A DNA stretch of 64,000 nucleotides from Mycobacterium sp. ACS4331 (GCF_001667265.1 NZ_LZHW01000029.1:29922-93921); one strand, 5' to 3'. Positions 17,038 through 25,790 are shown, counted from the first letter of the stretch. Numbers and translations: made by a program. The notes: generated by a model not told the origin, from the letters alone.

Positions 17038-18144
17038 CTACCAGCTCAGCAGCAGCAGTTCGAAGCTGAACCCGGGCCCCATCGCCAACATGACCCCGAG
17101 GCTGCCCGGGGCCGGCGGGTCGGCGATGGTGCGGCGCAGCACGTCGAGCACCGAGGCCGACGAGATGTTGCCGTTCTCCCGCATGGACTCCGTGCTGTGC
17201 GCCAGGGCGTCCAGCGGCAGTCCGACCGCCGAGGCGATCGAGTCGATCACCTTGGGGCCGCCGGGATGACACACCCACGTCGAGATGTCGTCGGTGGTCA
17301 GCCCGTGCTCGGCCAGGAAGCTGTCCACCTCCGCGCCGAGGAACTTGTCGGCCATCTTCGGGACGTCGCGTGACATCACGAGCTGGAATCCGGAGGAACT
17401 GACGTTCCAGCCCATGACGTCCACGGTGTCGGGGAACAGCCGGCTTCGCGTGGCCAGCACGCGGGGATCGGCATGAACCCCCGGGTGCGACGGCACGCGG
17501 TCGGCGCCGGTGCCGACCACCGCGGCGGCACCGTCCCCGAACAGGCACACCCCGATGAGCGCGGGAATCGAGGTGTCGTCGCGCTGCAGGGTCAGTGAGC
17601 ACAGTTCCACCGACAGCAGCAGGGCCACGTGATCGGGGTAGCCGCGCAGGTAGTCGTGCATCCGGGACATCCCGGCCGCGCCGGCCACACAGCCGAGCCC
17701 GAACAGCGGGATGCGTTTGACGTCGGGTCGCAGGCCGACTCGGGACGCCACCCTCGCGTCGATGGTCGGGACGGCCACCCCGGTGCTCGACACCGTGATG
17801 ATGGCGTCGACCTCGTCGGCCCCGAGATGGGCGGCCTCCAGTGCCGAGCGGATGGCCTGTTCGCCGAGGTCGGTGGCGACTTCGAGGTAGGCGGTGTTGG
17901 CCTCGGTGAATCCGGACAGCTTCGGATAGCGGTTCAACGGCAGCGCCAGACTGCGGGTGTCGACCCCGGCGGTCTGTGCGAACCGCATGAACTCCGGGCC
18001 GCCCATCGTGGTGAGTTCCTGGGCGACCTCGGCCTGGTCGTACCGGTTCGGCGTGAACGCCACCGCGGTGCCCGCGATGCGGGGTGCGCCACTGCGGTGG
18101 TGGGTGATCGGATCGGTCAGGGGGAAATGCGTGGTATCGGTCAT
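17038..18144 (-). CDS. Type III polyketide synthase (chalcone/stilbene synthase family)
   Basis: A 368-aa homodimeric ketosynthase that should extend a CoA-bound (probably fatty acyl) starter with malonyl-CoA and cyclise it. The catalytic triad is visible: Cys152 in GLGCVAGAAG, His293 in WVCHPGGPKV and Asn326 in RENGNISSAS. The GVMLAMGPGFS loop near the C-terminus is the family GFGPG motif. The ATG at 18144 begins MTDTTHFP, and a TACTTT -10 lies 8 nt upstream. With the ICMT gene it forms a two-gene operon. Mycobacterial type III PKSs are known to make alkylpyrones, alkylresorcinols and polyketide quinones. No hydroxylase gene is next to this pair. Confidence 0.93.
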   Translation of the reverse strand: MTDTTHFPLTDPITHHRSGAPRIAGTAVAFTPNRYDQAEVAQELTTMGGPEFMRFAQTAGVDTRSLALPLNRYPKLSGFTEANTAYLEVATDLGEQAIRSALEAAHLGADEVDAIITVSSTGVAVPTIDARVASRVGLRPDVKRIPLFGLGCVAGAAGMSRMHDYLRGYPDHVALLLSVELCSLTLQRDDTSIPALIGVCLFGDGAAAVVGTGADRVPSHPGVHADPRVLATRSRLFPDTVDVMGWNVSSSGFQLVMSRDVPKMADKFLGAEVDSFLAEHGLTTDDISTWVCHPGGPKVIDSIASAVGLPLDALAHSTESMRENGNISSASVLDVLRRTIADPPAPGSLGVMLAMGPGFSFELLLLSW

Positions 18145-18152
18145 AACGCTCA

Positions 18153-18158
18153 AAAGTA
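18153..18158 (-). promoter_or_regulatory. Probable -10 box (TACTTT) of the type III PKS operon
   Basis: The complement of 18153-18158 reads TACTTT, 8 nt before the PKS ATG. This would give a very short or absent 5' leader. A TGGAAA-like -35 candidate lies about 16 bp further upstream. Confidence 0.4.
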
Positions 18159-18460
18159 CGGATAAATCGAGCCATTTCCAGTGCTGGAAGGCGTGACAAA
18201 GTCCATTGTGAAAATGTGCGGCCAGCGGAATAAAAGATCTTCCTGTGTATCTGTGAACTTCCTGGTCAGAACGGATCCAAAGGCCGAGATAAAGCCATTC
18301 CTGATGAACAATTCTGTGGCGATTCCCGAGCATTGGCTGTGCATCCGCTGGGCATGGAACCGGTGGAGGAATCGGGGCGATTATACGAATGGCGTGCGTC
18401 TCAGACTGGGAATTCGATGCCGGCTGCCTGCCGATCGGCTGACAGCCGACCGTGAAGAGT

Positions 18461-18482
18461 CACGGGGACGAAGAACCCCGTG
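18461..18482 (-). terminator. Hairpin downstream of tRNA-Leu
   Basis: Perfect 7-bp arms CACGGGG/CCCCGTG with an 8-nt loop, 34 nt beyond the 3' end of the tRNA. There is no U-tract. It is a plausible processing signal or terminator for the tRNA transcript. Confidence 0.4.
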
Positions 18483-18515
18483 AACGGGACGGGGAAGAAG
18501 AAGAGATGAAGAGAG

Positions 18516-18601
18516 TGTCCGAGGGGGGACTTGAACCCCCACGCCCGTTAATAGGGCACTAGCACCTCAAGCTAGCGCGTCTGCCATTCCGCCACTCGGA
18601 C
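18516..18601 (-). tRNA. tRNA-Leu (anticodon GAG)
   Basis: The minus strand gives an 86-nt class II tRNA. The 7-bp acceptor stem pairs GTCCGAG with CTCGGAC, and the discriminator is A at 18516. The anticodon stem CTAGC/GCTAG encloses the loop TTGAGGT, placing GAG at positions 34-36 (reads CUC/CUU). A long variable arm and the TTCAAGT T-loop follow. CCA is not encoded. The gene marks the left edge of the M. tuberculosis-like synteny block. tRNA-Leu genes are common integration sites, but no repeated 3'-end copy (att) is visible in the window. Confidence 0.93.
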
Positions 18602-18713
18602 CTGCTCGCCGCACCCCGTCTCCGCGGTGGGGCAGCTAAGGCTAACGGATCATGCCGCGTTGGCCCAAACCCGCACGCCGCGGGCGCGACGCGCGCTGGT
18701 AGTAATGGGAACT

Positions 18714-20048
18714 GTGACCCACTCCGTGCGCGCCGTCGACGAGGTGGTCGGCCTTGTCAGCAGCCTGATCCGGTTCGACACCTCCAACACGGGGGAGCTC
18801 GAAACCACCAAGGGCGAGGCCGATTGCGCGCGGTGGGTGATGGCCCAGCTCGAGGAGGTCGGGTACTCCTGCGAGTACGTCGAATCGGGGGCGCCGGGCC
18901 GGGCCAACGTGTTCGCGCGGCTTGCGGGCGCCGATCGTGAGCGCGGTGCGCTGCTGGTGCACGGGCACCTCGACGTCGTGCCCGCTGAAGCCGCCGACTG
19001 GAGCGTGCACCCGTTCTCGGGTGCGGTCGAGGGCGGTTACGTCTGGGGCCGTGGCGCGATCGACATGAAGAACATGGTCGGGATGATGATCGCGGTCGCC
19101 CGGCACTTCAAACGCGCCGGGATCGTGCCGTCCCGCGACATCGTGTTCGCCTTCGTCGCCGACGAGGAGGCCGGCGGGAAGTACGGCTGCCGTTGGCTGG
19201 TGGAGAATCGGGCGGATCTCTTCGAGGGCGTCACCGAGGCGATCGGTGAGGTCGGCGGCTACTCGTTGACCGTCCCGCGCCGCGACGGCGGTGAGCGCAG
19301 GCTGTATCTGATCGAGACCGCCGAGAAGGGCATGCTGTGGATGCGGCTGACGGCGCGGGCGCGGGCCGGGCACGGGTCGATGGTGCACCAGGACAACGCC
19401 GTCACCGTGCTGGCCGAGGCCGTGGCGAAACTCGGGCGGCACCGCTTCCCGATCGTCCTGAGCCCCGCGGTCGAGGAGTTTCTGACCGCGGTCGCCGAGG
19501 AGACCGGCTACAGCTTCGATCCCGATTCGCCCGACATCGACGGTGCCATCGCCAAACTGGGGTCGATCTCCCGGATCATCGGCGCCACCCTGCGGGACAC
19601 CGCCAACCCGACCATGCTCAAGGCCGGCTACAAGGCCAACGTCATTCCCGCGACCGCCGAGGCGGTGTTCGACTGCCGTGTGCTGCCGGGCCGGCAGGCC
19701 GCCTTCGAGCGGGAGGTCGACGAGATCATCGGCCCCGACGTGACGCGCGAGTGGATCACCGAACTGCCCTCGTATGAGACCAGTTTCGACGGTGACCTGG
19801 TGGACGCCATGAACGCCGCGCTGCTGGCCGTCGACCCCGAGGCGCGCACCGTGCCGTACATGCTGTCGGCCGGTACGGACGCAAAGCACTTCGCGCGCTT
19901 GGGAATCCGCTGCTTCGGCTTCATTCCGCTGCGGCTGCCACCCGAACTCGACTTCACCGCGCTGTTCCACGGTGTCGACGAGCGGGTGCCCGTCGAGTCC
20001 CTCGAGTTCGGCGCGCAGGTTCTCGAGCACTTCCTGACCCACTGCTAG
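18714..20048 (+). CDS. M20-family metallopeptidase (Rv2141c-like)
   Basis: A 444-aa M20/M25/M40 peptidase or deacylase. Metal-site motifs: [14 protein letters not shown] (His and Asp), [12 protein letters not shown] (bridging Asp) and DEEAGGKYG (general base and ligand Glu). The dimerisation lid contains [15 protein letters not shown]. Substrates in this family are N-acyl amino acids or dipeptides; the specific one is unknown. GTG at 18714 is used because an AGTAAT -10-like element lies 7 nt upstream, as in leaderless genes. An in-frame ATG at 18705 is the alternative, and neither has a clear Shine-Dalgarno. It is the first gene of the block colinear with M. tuberculosis. Confidence 0.88.
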   Translation: MTHSVRAVDEVVGLVSSLIRFDTSNTGELETTKGEADCARWVMAQLEEVGYSCEYVESGAPGRANVFARLAGADRERGALLVHGHLDVVPAEAADWSVHPFSGAVEGGYVWGRGAIDMKNMVGMMIAVARHFKRAGIVPSRDIVFAFVADEEAGGKYGCRWLVENRADLFEGVTEAIGEVGGYSLTVPRRDGGERRLYLIETAEKGMLWMRLTARARAGHGSMVHQDNAVTVLAEAVAKLGRHRFPIVLSPAVEEFLTAVAEETGYSFDPDSPDIDGAIAKLGSISRIIGATLRDTANPTMLKAGYKANVIPATAEAVFDCRVLPGRQAAFEREVDEIIGPDVTREWITELPSYETSFDGDLVDAMNAALLAVDPEARTVPYMLSAGTDAKHFARLGIRCFGFIPLRLPPELDFTALFHGVDERVPVESLEFGAQVLEHFLTHC

Positions 20049-20082
20049 ACCGATCGCACCTCCTCCCGAAAGGAACACCAGC

Positions 20083-20613
20083 ATGGCCTTCGACTACAAC
20101 CCCTACGACTTCCTGCCGAAGCTGCCCAGCTTCACGCTCACCTCGACGTCGTTCTCCGACGGCCAACCGTGGGGCAACGACCAGGTCAGCGGCCTGATGG
20201 GGGCCGGGGGATCCGACATCTCCCCGCAGCTCAGCTGGTCGGGCTTCCCCGAGGAGACCCGCAGCTTCGCCGTCACGGTCTACGACCCTGATGCCCCGAC
20301 CGGATCGGGCTTCTGGCACTGGGCGGTGGCCAACCTGCCCGGGACGGTCACCGAACTGCCCGCCGGCATCGGCGACGGCAGCGAACTGCCCGGTGATGCC
20401 CTGACCCTGGCCAACGATGCGGGCCTGCGCCGCTTCGTGGGTGCGGCCCCGCCGGCCGGCCACGGATTCCACCGCTACTTCGTCGCGGTGCACGCGCTGC
20501 AGGTCGAGAAGCTCGAGATCGACGAGTCGGCGACGCCTGCCTACCTCGGCTTCAACCTGTTCATGAACGCGATCGCGCGCGCCGTCATCCACGGCACCTA
20601 CGAACAGAAATAA
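20083..20613 (+). CDS. YbhB/YbcL-type phosphatidylethanolamine-binding protein (Rv2140c/TB18.6-like)
   Basis: A 176-aa bacterial PEBP/RKIP-fold protein. Signature motifs are [20 protein letters not shown] (the DPDxP and HW anion-site residues) and [14 protein letters not shown]. The M. tuberculosis counterpart TB18.6 is a cytosolic/culture-filtrate protein reported to bind ligands in a phosphatidylethanolamine-type pocket. There is a good ribosome binding site (AAAGGA) before the ATG. The gene is 35 bp downstream of the M20 gene on the same strand, as in M. tuberculosis. The cellular role is unsettled; proposed functions include ligand binding or kinase-pathway modulation. Confidence 0.92.
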   Translation: MAFDYNPYDFLPKLPSFTLTSTSFSDGQPWGNDQVSGLMGAGGSDISPQLSWSGFPEETRSFAVTVYDPDAPTGSGFWHWAVANLPGTVTELPAGIGDGSELPGDALTLANDAGLRRFVGAAPPAGHGFHRYFVAVHALQVEKLEIDESATPAYLGFNLFMNAIARAVIHGTYEQK

Positions 20614-20636
20614 CTCGCACCCCCCTTCTCTTTCCC

Positions 20637-20696
20637 GCGAGCGCCCGTGTCTGTACGCGACCCGCCGAGGTTCTGCGTACAAACCCGGGCGCTCGC
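20637..20696. repeat. 60-bp palindromic intergenic element, copy 1
   Basis: The 22-bp arms GCGAGCGCCCGTGTCTGTAC.. (20637-20658) and its near-perfect complement (20675-20696, 20 of 22 matching) enclose a 16-nt loop. It lies right after the PEBP gene, where it could act as a transcription terminator. The same arms recur at 20794-20853. Confidence 0.7.
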
Positions 20697-20793
20697 CAGT
20701 TCAGGGGACCAACGGGGTGACGCGGGAGTCAAATCAACGCCGGCCCAGTGCGTTCCGTTCACACCGTCGCCACTGGGGCGCATGACCAGGACG

Positions 20794-20853
20794 CCGAGCG
20801 GCCGCCTTTGTACGTTGGGGGCGGCGTGTTTTGTACAAACACGGGCGCTCGCC
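20794..20853. repeat. 60-bp palindromic intergenic element, copy 2 (degenerate)
   Basis: The right arm TACAAACACGGGCGCTCGCC matches copy 1 closely. The left arm (CGAGCGGCCGCCTTTGTACG) has diverged, about 16 of 21 positions matching. The span is again 60 bp. It ends 25 bp before the next gene, close to that gene's promoter. Confidence 0.6.
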
Positions 20854-20865
20854 GGGGTGGGGCGA

Positions 20866-20871
20866 TACCGT
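20866..20871 (+). promoter_or_regulatory. Probable -10 box (TACCGT), leaderless
   Basis: TACCGT lies 7 nt before the ATG at 20879, the spacing of mycobacterial leaderless promoters. It follows directly on repeat copy 2. Confidence 0.4.
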
Positions 20872-20878
20872 AGCCGAG

Positions 20879-21337
20879 ATGGTTGCTCAGGCACTGCGTG
20901 AACGTCGGCTGGCGGTGATTCGCGAGCATATGGAGACCGAGGTCTCCAAGGAGTTCGACCGCACGCTGGCGACCTTCGACGGCCATCCGCGCTACGAGAT
21001 CATGCCCACCGGGCAGGTCTTCGACGGTGCGGACGCCGTCATGGACTACTACCGGACGACGCGCACCGCGTTCCCCGACCAGCGCCATGAGAATGCGCGC
21101 TTCCACGTGGCCGACGACACGGTGATCGTCGAATTCGACCTGCTGGGAACCAATCTGGGGGAGTTCTACGGGTTGCCCCCGACCGGGAAGTCATTCCGTG
21201 TGCCGGTCATCGCGGTGTTCTTCTTCGAGGGGGAGGGGATCATCAACGAGCGCGTCTACTTCGATTCGGCCAGCCTGGTCACCCAGATCGGCCGTGCCGA
21301 ACTGCTGGCATCCACGGGCGGGGACGGCGCGGCGTGA
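20879..21337 (+). CDS. SnoaL-like/NTF2-fold protein
   Basis: A 152-aa protein of the SnoaL-like polyketide cyclase/NTF2 cone fold. [39 protein letters not shown] and the closing strands [16 protein letters not shown] are typical of this group. Members are small hydrolases, isomerases or ligand carriers, and the sequence alone does not decide which. The start at 20879 is set by the TACCGT -10 box 7 nt upstream. Its stop overlaps the GTG of the metallo-beta-lactamase gene (GTGA, 21334-21337), so the two are probably one functional unit. Confidence 0.82.
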   Translation: MVAQALRERRLAVIREHMETEVSKEFDRTLATFDGHPRYEIMPTGQVFDGADAVMDYYRTTRTAFPDQRHENARFHVADDTVIVEFDLLGTNLGEFYGLPPTGKSFRVPVIAVFFFEGEGIINERVYFDSASLVTQIGRAELLASTGGDGAA

Positions 21338-22146
21338 AGGTCCATCACCTCAACTGCGGCACCATGCACGCCCCCGGCGCCATGTTCGTGTGCCATGTGC
21401 TCCTGGTCGAGACCGACGCCGGTCTGGTCCTGGTCGACACCGGGTACGGCCTGCTCGACTGCGCGGATCCGCGACGCATCGGTCCGTTGCGGCATCTGCT
21501 TCGTCCGGCGCTGCGTGTCGAGGAGACCGCGGCCCACCAGATCGAACAGCTGGGGTTCCACCGCGAGGACGTGCGCCACATCGTCACGACGCATTTCGAC
21601 TTCGACCACATCGGTGGACTCGCCGACTTCCCCCATGCGCAGGTGCACGTGACGGCCGCCGAAGCGCGGGGCGCGGTGTCGGCGCCCTCGTGGTCCGAGC
21701 GGATCCGGTACCGCAGCTGCCAGTGGTCGCATGATCCGAAGCTCGTCGAACACTGCCCCGACGGCGAAGCCTGGCGTGGATTCGCCGCGGCCCGCGAACT
21801 GACCGACATCGCACCCGGCATCGTCTTGATCTCGTTGCCCGGCCACACCCGCGGGCACGCGTGTGTCGCGGTCGATGCGGGCGAGCGGTGGATCCTGCAC
21901 TGCGGCGACGCCTTCTACCTTCGGGGCGTCATCGACGGGCGGACTCCCGTGCCCAGGACCGTGACGGTCTCGGCGATGGCAAGCGCATTCAACTACCGCC
22001 AGATGCGGGCCAATCAGGAGCGCCTGGCCGAACTGCATCAGCGCGGTGAACCCGATCTGCTGATGGTCAGCGCGCATGATCCGGTCCTGCTGACCCGCGC
22101 GCAGCGTGGCCCTCAGTCCGACAGCCAGCCCCAGTCCGAAAGCTAA
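21334..22146 (+). CDS. Metallo-beta-lactamase-fold hydrolase
   Basis: A 270-aa MBL-fold enzyme. The metal motif is [10 protein letters not shown], an HxDxDH variant of the usual HxHxDH, followed by [22 protein letters not shown] and a late His in VSAHDP. Replacement of the second His by Asp (position about 89) is seen in several lactonase- and glyoxalase-like subfamilies and may change metal preference. The GTG start overlaps the stop of the SnoaL-like gene. Its own stop overlaps pyrD convergently by 4 bp. It may be an AHL-lactonase-like or other ester hydrolase; no substrate can be named. Confidence 0.88.
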   Translation: MKVHHLNCGTMHAPGAMFVCHVLLVETDAGLVLVDTGYGLLDCADPRRIGPLRHLLRPALRVEETAAHQIEQLGFHREDVRHIVTTHFDFDHIGGLADFPHAQVHVTAAEARGAVSAPSWSERIRYRSCQWSHDPKLVEHCPDGEAWRGFAAARELTDIAPGIVLISLPGHTRGHACVAVDAGERWILHCGDAFYLRGVIDGRTPVPRTVTVSAMASAFNYRQMRANQERLAELHQRGEPDLLMVSAHDPVLLTRAQRGPQSDSQPQSES

Positions 22147-23201
22147 GAGGCCGACCCCACGGCGTCGCTCAGCGAGGCGAAGCCGCCGGCGTGCAACCGC
22201 GCCGCGATGCCGTCGTGAATGTTCTTGGCCCACATGCCGCCGCCGTAGATGAAGCCGGTGTAGCCCTGCAGCAGCGTCGCGCCCGCGGTGATGCGCTCCC
22301 AGGCGTCGTCGGCGGTCTCGATGCCGCCCACGCTGATCAGCACCAGCTTGTCGCCCACCCGGCCATACAGTCGGCGCAGGATCTCCAAAGACCGGTGTGC
22401 GACCGGTGGGCCTGAGACTCCGCCCGCGCCCAGCGCGGCGACGCCCGGGGTGCGCAGACCGTCCCGCGAGATCGTGGTGTTGGTCGCGACGATGCCGGCC
22501 AGCCCCAATTCGACTGCCAGATCAGCGATGTCGTCGACATCGGAGTCGGACAGATCGGGCGCGATCTTCACCAGCACGGGCGTCGTCGTCTCGTCGAGCA
22601 CCGCGGCCAGGATGGGCCGCAGCGACTCGACGGCCTGCAGATCACGCAGGCCCGGTGTGTTGGGCGAACTGACGTTCACCACCACGTAGCTGGCCAGCGG
22701 CCCCAGAAGCCGTGCGCTGGTGCGGTAGTCGTCGACCGCCTGTTCGGGGGGCGTGACCTTGGTCTTGCCGATGTTCACACCGATCGGGATGTCCGGTTGG
22801 TGCCGGGCCAACTGCAGGGCGAGTTCCCCGGCGCCTCGGTTGTTGAAGCCCATCCGGTTGAGCAGTCCGCGATCCTCGGGCAGCCGGAACAGCCGCGGCG
22901 CGGGATTGCCGGGCTGGGCGGCCGCGGTGACGGTGCCCACCTCGGCGTAGCCGAATCCCAGGGCGCCCCAGACGTTCAGTCCGTGCCCGTCCTTGTCGAA
23001 TCCGGCGGCCAGTCCCAGCGGGCCGGGAAACCGCACGCCGAAGACCGTGCTGGCCAGGATCGGGTCGCTGGGGGCCAGCCGTGCGCGCAGTCGTCGGCGG
23101 GCCGGGCCCGGGGCCGTGGCGGCACGCAGGGCCGTGAACGCGACGGTGTGGATCCGCTCGGCGGGAATGAGGAACAGTCCGCGTCGCAGCGTGTTGTACA
23201 T
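22143..23201 (-). CDS. pyrD: Dihydroorotate dehydrogenase (quinone), class 2
   Basis: A 352-aa FMN enzyme oxidising dihydroorotate to orotate in pyrimidine synthesis and passing electrons to menaquinone. Class 2 features: an N-terminal membrane-associating helical extension (residues 1-40), [21 protein letters not shown], the catalytic Ser in [23 protein letters not shown], the FMN-phosphate loop [14 protein letters not shown] and [12 protein letters not shown]. The start ATG at 23201 shares a base with the stop of the DUF5703 gene (TGATG). The order lppL-DUF5703-pyrD forms a leftward operon and matches the Rv2138-Rv2139 region. Confidence 0.95.
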   Translation of the reverse strand: MYNTLRRGLFLIPAERIHTVAFTALRAATAPGPARRRLRARLAPSDPILASTVFGVRFPGPLGLAAGFDKDGHGLNVWGALGFGYAEVGTVTAAAQPGNPAPRLFRLPEDRGLLNRMGFNNRGAGELALQLARHQPDIPIGVNIGKTKVTPPEQAVDDYRTSARLLGPLASYVVVNVSSPNTPGLRDLQAVESLRPILAAVLDETTTPVLVKIAPDLSDSDVDDIADLAVELGLAGIVATNTTISRDGLRTPGVAALGAGGVSGPPVAHRSLEILRRLYGRVGDKLVLISVGGIETADDAWERITAGATLLQGYTGFIYGGGMWAKNIHDGIAARLHAGGFASLSDAVGSAS

Positions 23202-23473
23202 CAAAGCTCCGGTAGGTCGCCCGCGTACGGATTGAGCACACGGGATTTCTTGCGTCGCAGCAGAACCCGCCGCGATCCGTCGGTGTAGAGCCGCACCTTG
23301 GTCAACTCCCAGCCGCGGTACTCCGCCTCGATGGACAGCCGGGTGGACGCCGTCAGCCGCGTGACATCCGGGGGCAGTCGCAGCGGAATCCACTCGTACT
23401 CGTCGGACAGGTCATGATCCCAGCCGAGAGGCATCCGGCTGCGCGAGGCCCGCGCACCGCCCCCCGTGCTCAT
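23201..23473 (-). CDS. Small DUF5703-type protein
   Basis: A 90-aa cytoplasmic protein with the recognisable actinobacterial core [20 protein letters not shown] and [20 protein letters not shown], which I assign to DUF5703. Its function is unknown. It overlaps lppL at its 5' end (ATGA, 23470-23473) and pyrD at its 3' end (TGATG), so it is translationally coupled to both. The first 13 residues are low complexity, and an internal Met at MPLGWD may be the true start. Confidence 0.75.
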   Translation of the reverse strand: MSTGGGARASRSRMPLGWDHDLSDEYEWIPLRLPPDVTRLTASTRLSIEAEYRGWELTKVRLYTDGSRRVLLRRKKSRVLNPYAGDLPEL

Positions 23474-24534
23474 CGGGTACCTGACGCCCGCGCGATGATC
23501 TGCACTCCCGCACCCGAACCCGACACCACGTACAGGGTGTCGGTGCCGGCGTCGTAGCCGAGGCTGTTCGGTTGCTGCACGGTGGGGTGACGCACCTTCT
23601 CCACGGGAATTCCAGTGGACAGATCGTAACCAATCACCGTGTTGGACGCGGTCTGTGACACCCAGGAGAGCCCATCCGAACCCGCGAGGCCGTACGGTGC
23701 CGCCGACACCGGGAACCGCTGACGCATAATCAGCGGTTCGGCGCTGAACACCAGCAGCTCGTCGCCGCGAGTGTCGGTCACCAGCACGCGACCCGCGTCG
23801 TCGACGACCATCGTGGTGGCGCCCTCACCGGCGCGCAGCGACTGCGCGGCGTTGCCCTCGGCGTCCATCGCGGTGACCGAGGTCTGCCCGCGGTCCAGCA
23901 CCAGGGTCGTATCGTCGCTGCTGGCAAGGGAATCCACGCGGGCGAAGATCTTCGAGCGGTGGCTGACGGCGACGGGACTGCGTGCGGCATCAGCGTCGGC
24001 CAGAATCGCCACCGCGCCGTCGGCTGTTCCCAGAACGACTCGTCCGTCGGCGCGCCGCGTGATCGCGGTGAAGTCGGTGTCCGCCTCGCCGGTCACGTCG
24101 ACGCGGGTCGTGTTGCCGGAGTCGAGCTCAACCAGCAGGTACCCGCCCCGGGTCGACAGATACGCCCGGCCCGTCCCGTCGGTGGTCGCCGCGGTGGCCG
24201 CGGCAGGCAGGCCCACGGTGCGCGCGGCGCCCCCGGCTGCGGGCATCACCACAAGGCTTGCGGGGTCCCCGGGACGCGCGCCTGACACCAGCACCACCAG
24301 CGCCGCCGCCCCGGCGTCGAACGTCGCGGCGGTCGGCGTACCAGTCAGGGGACGGACGACTCCGGCCGGCGGGGTCAGCGCGGGCGGCGACACCGCGGGC
24401 GTGGCGGCCGGGATCGTCGGCGGCGTCGAGTCGACGACGTCCGAGGAGCACGCCGTGCCACCGACGAGCAGCAGCGCGGCGCTCGCGGCGGCCAGCGTGT
24501 GGCGCACCCACCGGGGGGACTGGAGAGCATTCAC
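23470..24534 (-). CDS. lppL: Lipoprotein LppL, beta-propeller-like
   Basis: A 354-aa secreted lipoprotein. A positively charged N-terminus and hydrophobic stretch end in the lipobox LVGGTAC (Cys29), followed by a Pro/Thr-rich linker. The mature part has repeated VDGAGRVLVTDTRGDELLVF- and DGTGRAYLSTRGGYLLVEL-like blades typical of NHL/YVTN-type beta-propellers. It is the counterpart of Rv2138 by gene order. It is the first gene of the operon with DUF5703 and pyrD. Its role is unknown; propellers at the envelope usually mediate binding. Confidence 0.88.
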   Translation of the reverse strand: MNALQSPRWVRHTLAAASAALLLVGGTACSSDVVDSTPPTIPAATPAVSPPALTPPAGVVRPLTGTPTAATFDAGAAALVVLVSGARPGDPASLVVMPAAGGAARTVGLPAAATAATTDGTGRAYLSTRGGYLLVELDSGNTTRVDVTGEADTDFTAITRRADGRVVLGTADGAVAILADADAARSPVAVSHRSKIFARVDSLASSDDTTLVLDRGQTSVTAMDAEGNAAQSLRAGEGATTMVVDDAGRVLVTDTRGDELLVFSAEPLIMRQRFPVSAAPYGLAGSDGLSWVSQTASNTVIGYDLSTGIPVEKVRHPTVQQPNSLGYDAGTDTLYVVSGSGAGVQIIARASGTR

Positions 24535-24542
24535 TGTCTGAG

Positions 24543-24548
24543 ACTGTA
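24543..24548 (-). promoter_or_regulatory. Probable -10 box (TACAGT) for lppL operon
   Basis: The complement of 24543-24548 reads TACAGT, 8 nt before the lppL ATG. It would drive lppL-DUF5703-pyrD with almost no leader. Confidence 0.35.
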
Positions 24549-24584
24549 TCGGGGAGGGTCAGCCGGGCCCGCCGAGCCTGGCGG

Positions 24585-24590
24585 TATCGT
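24585..24590 (+). promoter_or_regulatory. Probable -10 box (TATCGT), leaderless
   Basis: TATCGT lies 6 nt before the ATG at 24597 and no Shine-Dalgarno is present, supporting this start and a leaderless transcript. Confidence 0.45.
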
Positions 24591-24596
24591 CGGCCC

Positions 24597-24917
24597 ATGA
24601 CATTGGCCGACGACCGCACCGCCGCGGGGGCCGACCTGGTCTTCGAGGACATCTCGACCGGAATCCATGCCAGTGGATTCGGTTCGCTGCCGGACGGACG
24701 AACCTTCGCGTTCAGCGTCGTCGACCGTCAACATCTGGTCGTCGAGGTGTACCGGCGCACGATGGTGGGCCCGGTGCCGGACGCCGACGACGTCGTGGCC
24801 ACCGCGGTCCGCGGTTGCCGCGACATCGACCTCGACGACGAACGCAGCCTCACCGCCTCGGTGCGCGACGCGATCGCCACCGCGGCACCGGGATCTCGGC
24901 TGCCCACCGTGGGCTGA
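24597..24917 (+). CDS. Conserved hypothetical protein (Rv2137c-like position)
   Basis: A 106-aa acidic cytoplasmic protein that I assign to no family. It reads FEDISTGIHASGFGSLPDGRTFAFSVVDR then LVVEVYRR and ends in SRLPTVG. The ATG is set by the TATCGT -10 box. It sits between lppL and uppP, the place of Rv2137c in M. tuberculosis, and is divergent from lppL. Alternating hydrophobic residues suggest a small alpha/beta fold. No catalytic motif is visible. Confidence 0.72.
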   Translation: MTLADDRTAAGADLVFEDISTGIHASGFGSLPDGRTFAFSVVDRQHLVVEVYRRTMVGPVPDADDVVATAVRGCRDIDLDDERSLTASVRDAIATAAPGSRLPTVG

Positions 24918-24931
24918 CGCGCCAACCACGG

Positions 24932-24937
24932 TACGGT
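24932..24937 (+). promoter_or_regulatory. Probable -10 box (TACGGT) for uppP
   Basis: TACGGT is followed by 7 nt and the GTG at 24945, giving a leaderless uppP transcript. It favours GTG 24945 over the internal ATG at 24960. Confidence 0.45.
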
Positions 24938-24944
24938 CGTCGGC

Positions 24945-25790
24945 GTGGATGTGGCGGCGATGTCCTGGCTGCAGGTCGTGGTGCTGTCCGTGGTGCAGGG
25001 GCTGACGGAGTTTCTCCCGATCTCCTCGTCGGGTCACCTGGCGATCACCTCGCGACTGTTCTTCTCCGATGACGCCGGTGCGTCGTTCACCGCGGTGTCG
25101 CAGCTGGGCACCGAGGCGGCGGTCCTGGTGTACTTCGCCAAGGACATCGTCCGGATCGTCCGCGCGTGGTTCGCGGGCCTGTTCGACCGCGAGCGCCGCG
25201 ACGTCGACTACCGCATGGGGTGGTTCGTCATCATCGGCACGATCCCGATCTGCGTGCTGGGTCTGCTGTTCAAGGATGTGATCCGGTCGGGGGCCCGCAA
25301 CCTGTGGATCGTCGCGACCGCGCTGATTGTGTTCGCCGTCGTGATAGCCGCGGCGGAGTATTTCGGCAGGCAGACCAGGCACGCCGAGCAGTTGACGTTC
25401 CGGGATGCCGTCATCGTCGGCTTCGCGCAGTGTCTGGCGCTGATCCCGGGGGTGTCCCGGTCCGGGGCGACCATCAGCGCCGGGCTGTTCTTGGGCGTCG
25501 ACCGCGAACTGGCGGCGCGGTTCGGGTTCCTGTTGGCGATTCCGGCCGTGCTCGCCTCGGGACTGTTCTCCCTGCCGGATGCGTTCGAACCGGTCAAAGA
25601 GGGCATGAGCGCAACCGGCCCGCAGCTGCTGGTGTCGGTCGTGATCGCGTTCGCCGTCGGGCTGGCCGCGATCGCGTGGTTGCTGCGATTCCTGGTCCGG
25701 CACAGCATGTACTGGTTCGTCGGGTACCGCATCGCGCTCGGCGTGATCGTGATGATCCTGTTGGGGACGGGAGTGATGAGCGCAACATGA
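24945..25790 (+). CDS. uppP: Undecaprenyl-diphosphatase UppP (BacA)
   Basis: A 281-aa polytopic membrane enzyme that recycles the peptidoglycan lipid carrier by dephosphorylating undecaprenyl (in mycobacteria decaprenyl) diphosphate; its loss sensitises cells to bacitracin. The two inverted-repeat signatures are [15 protein letters not shown] (Glu-rich BacA1) and [13 protein letters not shown] (BacA2 with catalytic Ser/Arg). GTG 24945 is chosen by the -10 spacing; ATG 24960 would give 276 aa, the length of Rv2136c. Its stop overlaps the next gene (ATGA), starting a four-gene block conserved in actinomycetes. Confidence 0.94.
   Translation: MDVAAMSWLQVVVLSVVQGLTEFLPISSSGHLAITSRLFFSDDAGASFTAVSQLGTEAAVLVYFAKDIVRIVRAWFAGLFDRERRDVDYRMGWFVIIGTIPICVLGLLFKDVIRSGARNLWIVATALIVFAVVIAAAEYFGRQTRHAEQLTFRDAVIVGFAQCLALIPGVSRSGATISAGLFLGVDRELAARFGFLLAIPAVLASGLFSLPDAFEPVKEGMSATGPQLLVSVVIAFAVGLAAIAWLLRFLVRHSMYWFVGYRIALGVIVMILLGTGVMSAT

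Larger units (their letters stand above)
18145..18515. other. Gene-free, lower-GC stretch between the PKS gene and tRNA-Leu
   Basis: About 370 bp without a convincing gene. Runs such as GGAATAAAAGATCTTCC and GATAAAGCCATTCC make it clearly less GC-rich than its surroundings. The short open frames in it (for example 18181-18483 on the plus strand) lack mycobacterial codon bias and a ribosome binding site. The left end carries the PKS promoter (complement of AAAGTA at 18153-18158). The right end has a hairpin (18461-18482) beyond the 3' end of tRNA-Leu. It may be a remnant of inserted DNA or a long regulatory leader. Confidence 0.5.

Noticed and set aside
13937..18199. 1420-codon open frame on the minus strand
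   Set aside because: It runs antisense through the UvrA-like gene and into the PKS gene in another frame. The translation is Arg/Gly/His-rich without domains, a shadow caused by high GC at third positions.
18181..18483. Possible 100-aa gene in the low-GC stretch
   Set aside because: No ribosome site, no mycobacterial codon bias, no recognisable sequence, and competing frames of similar quality on the other strand.
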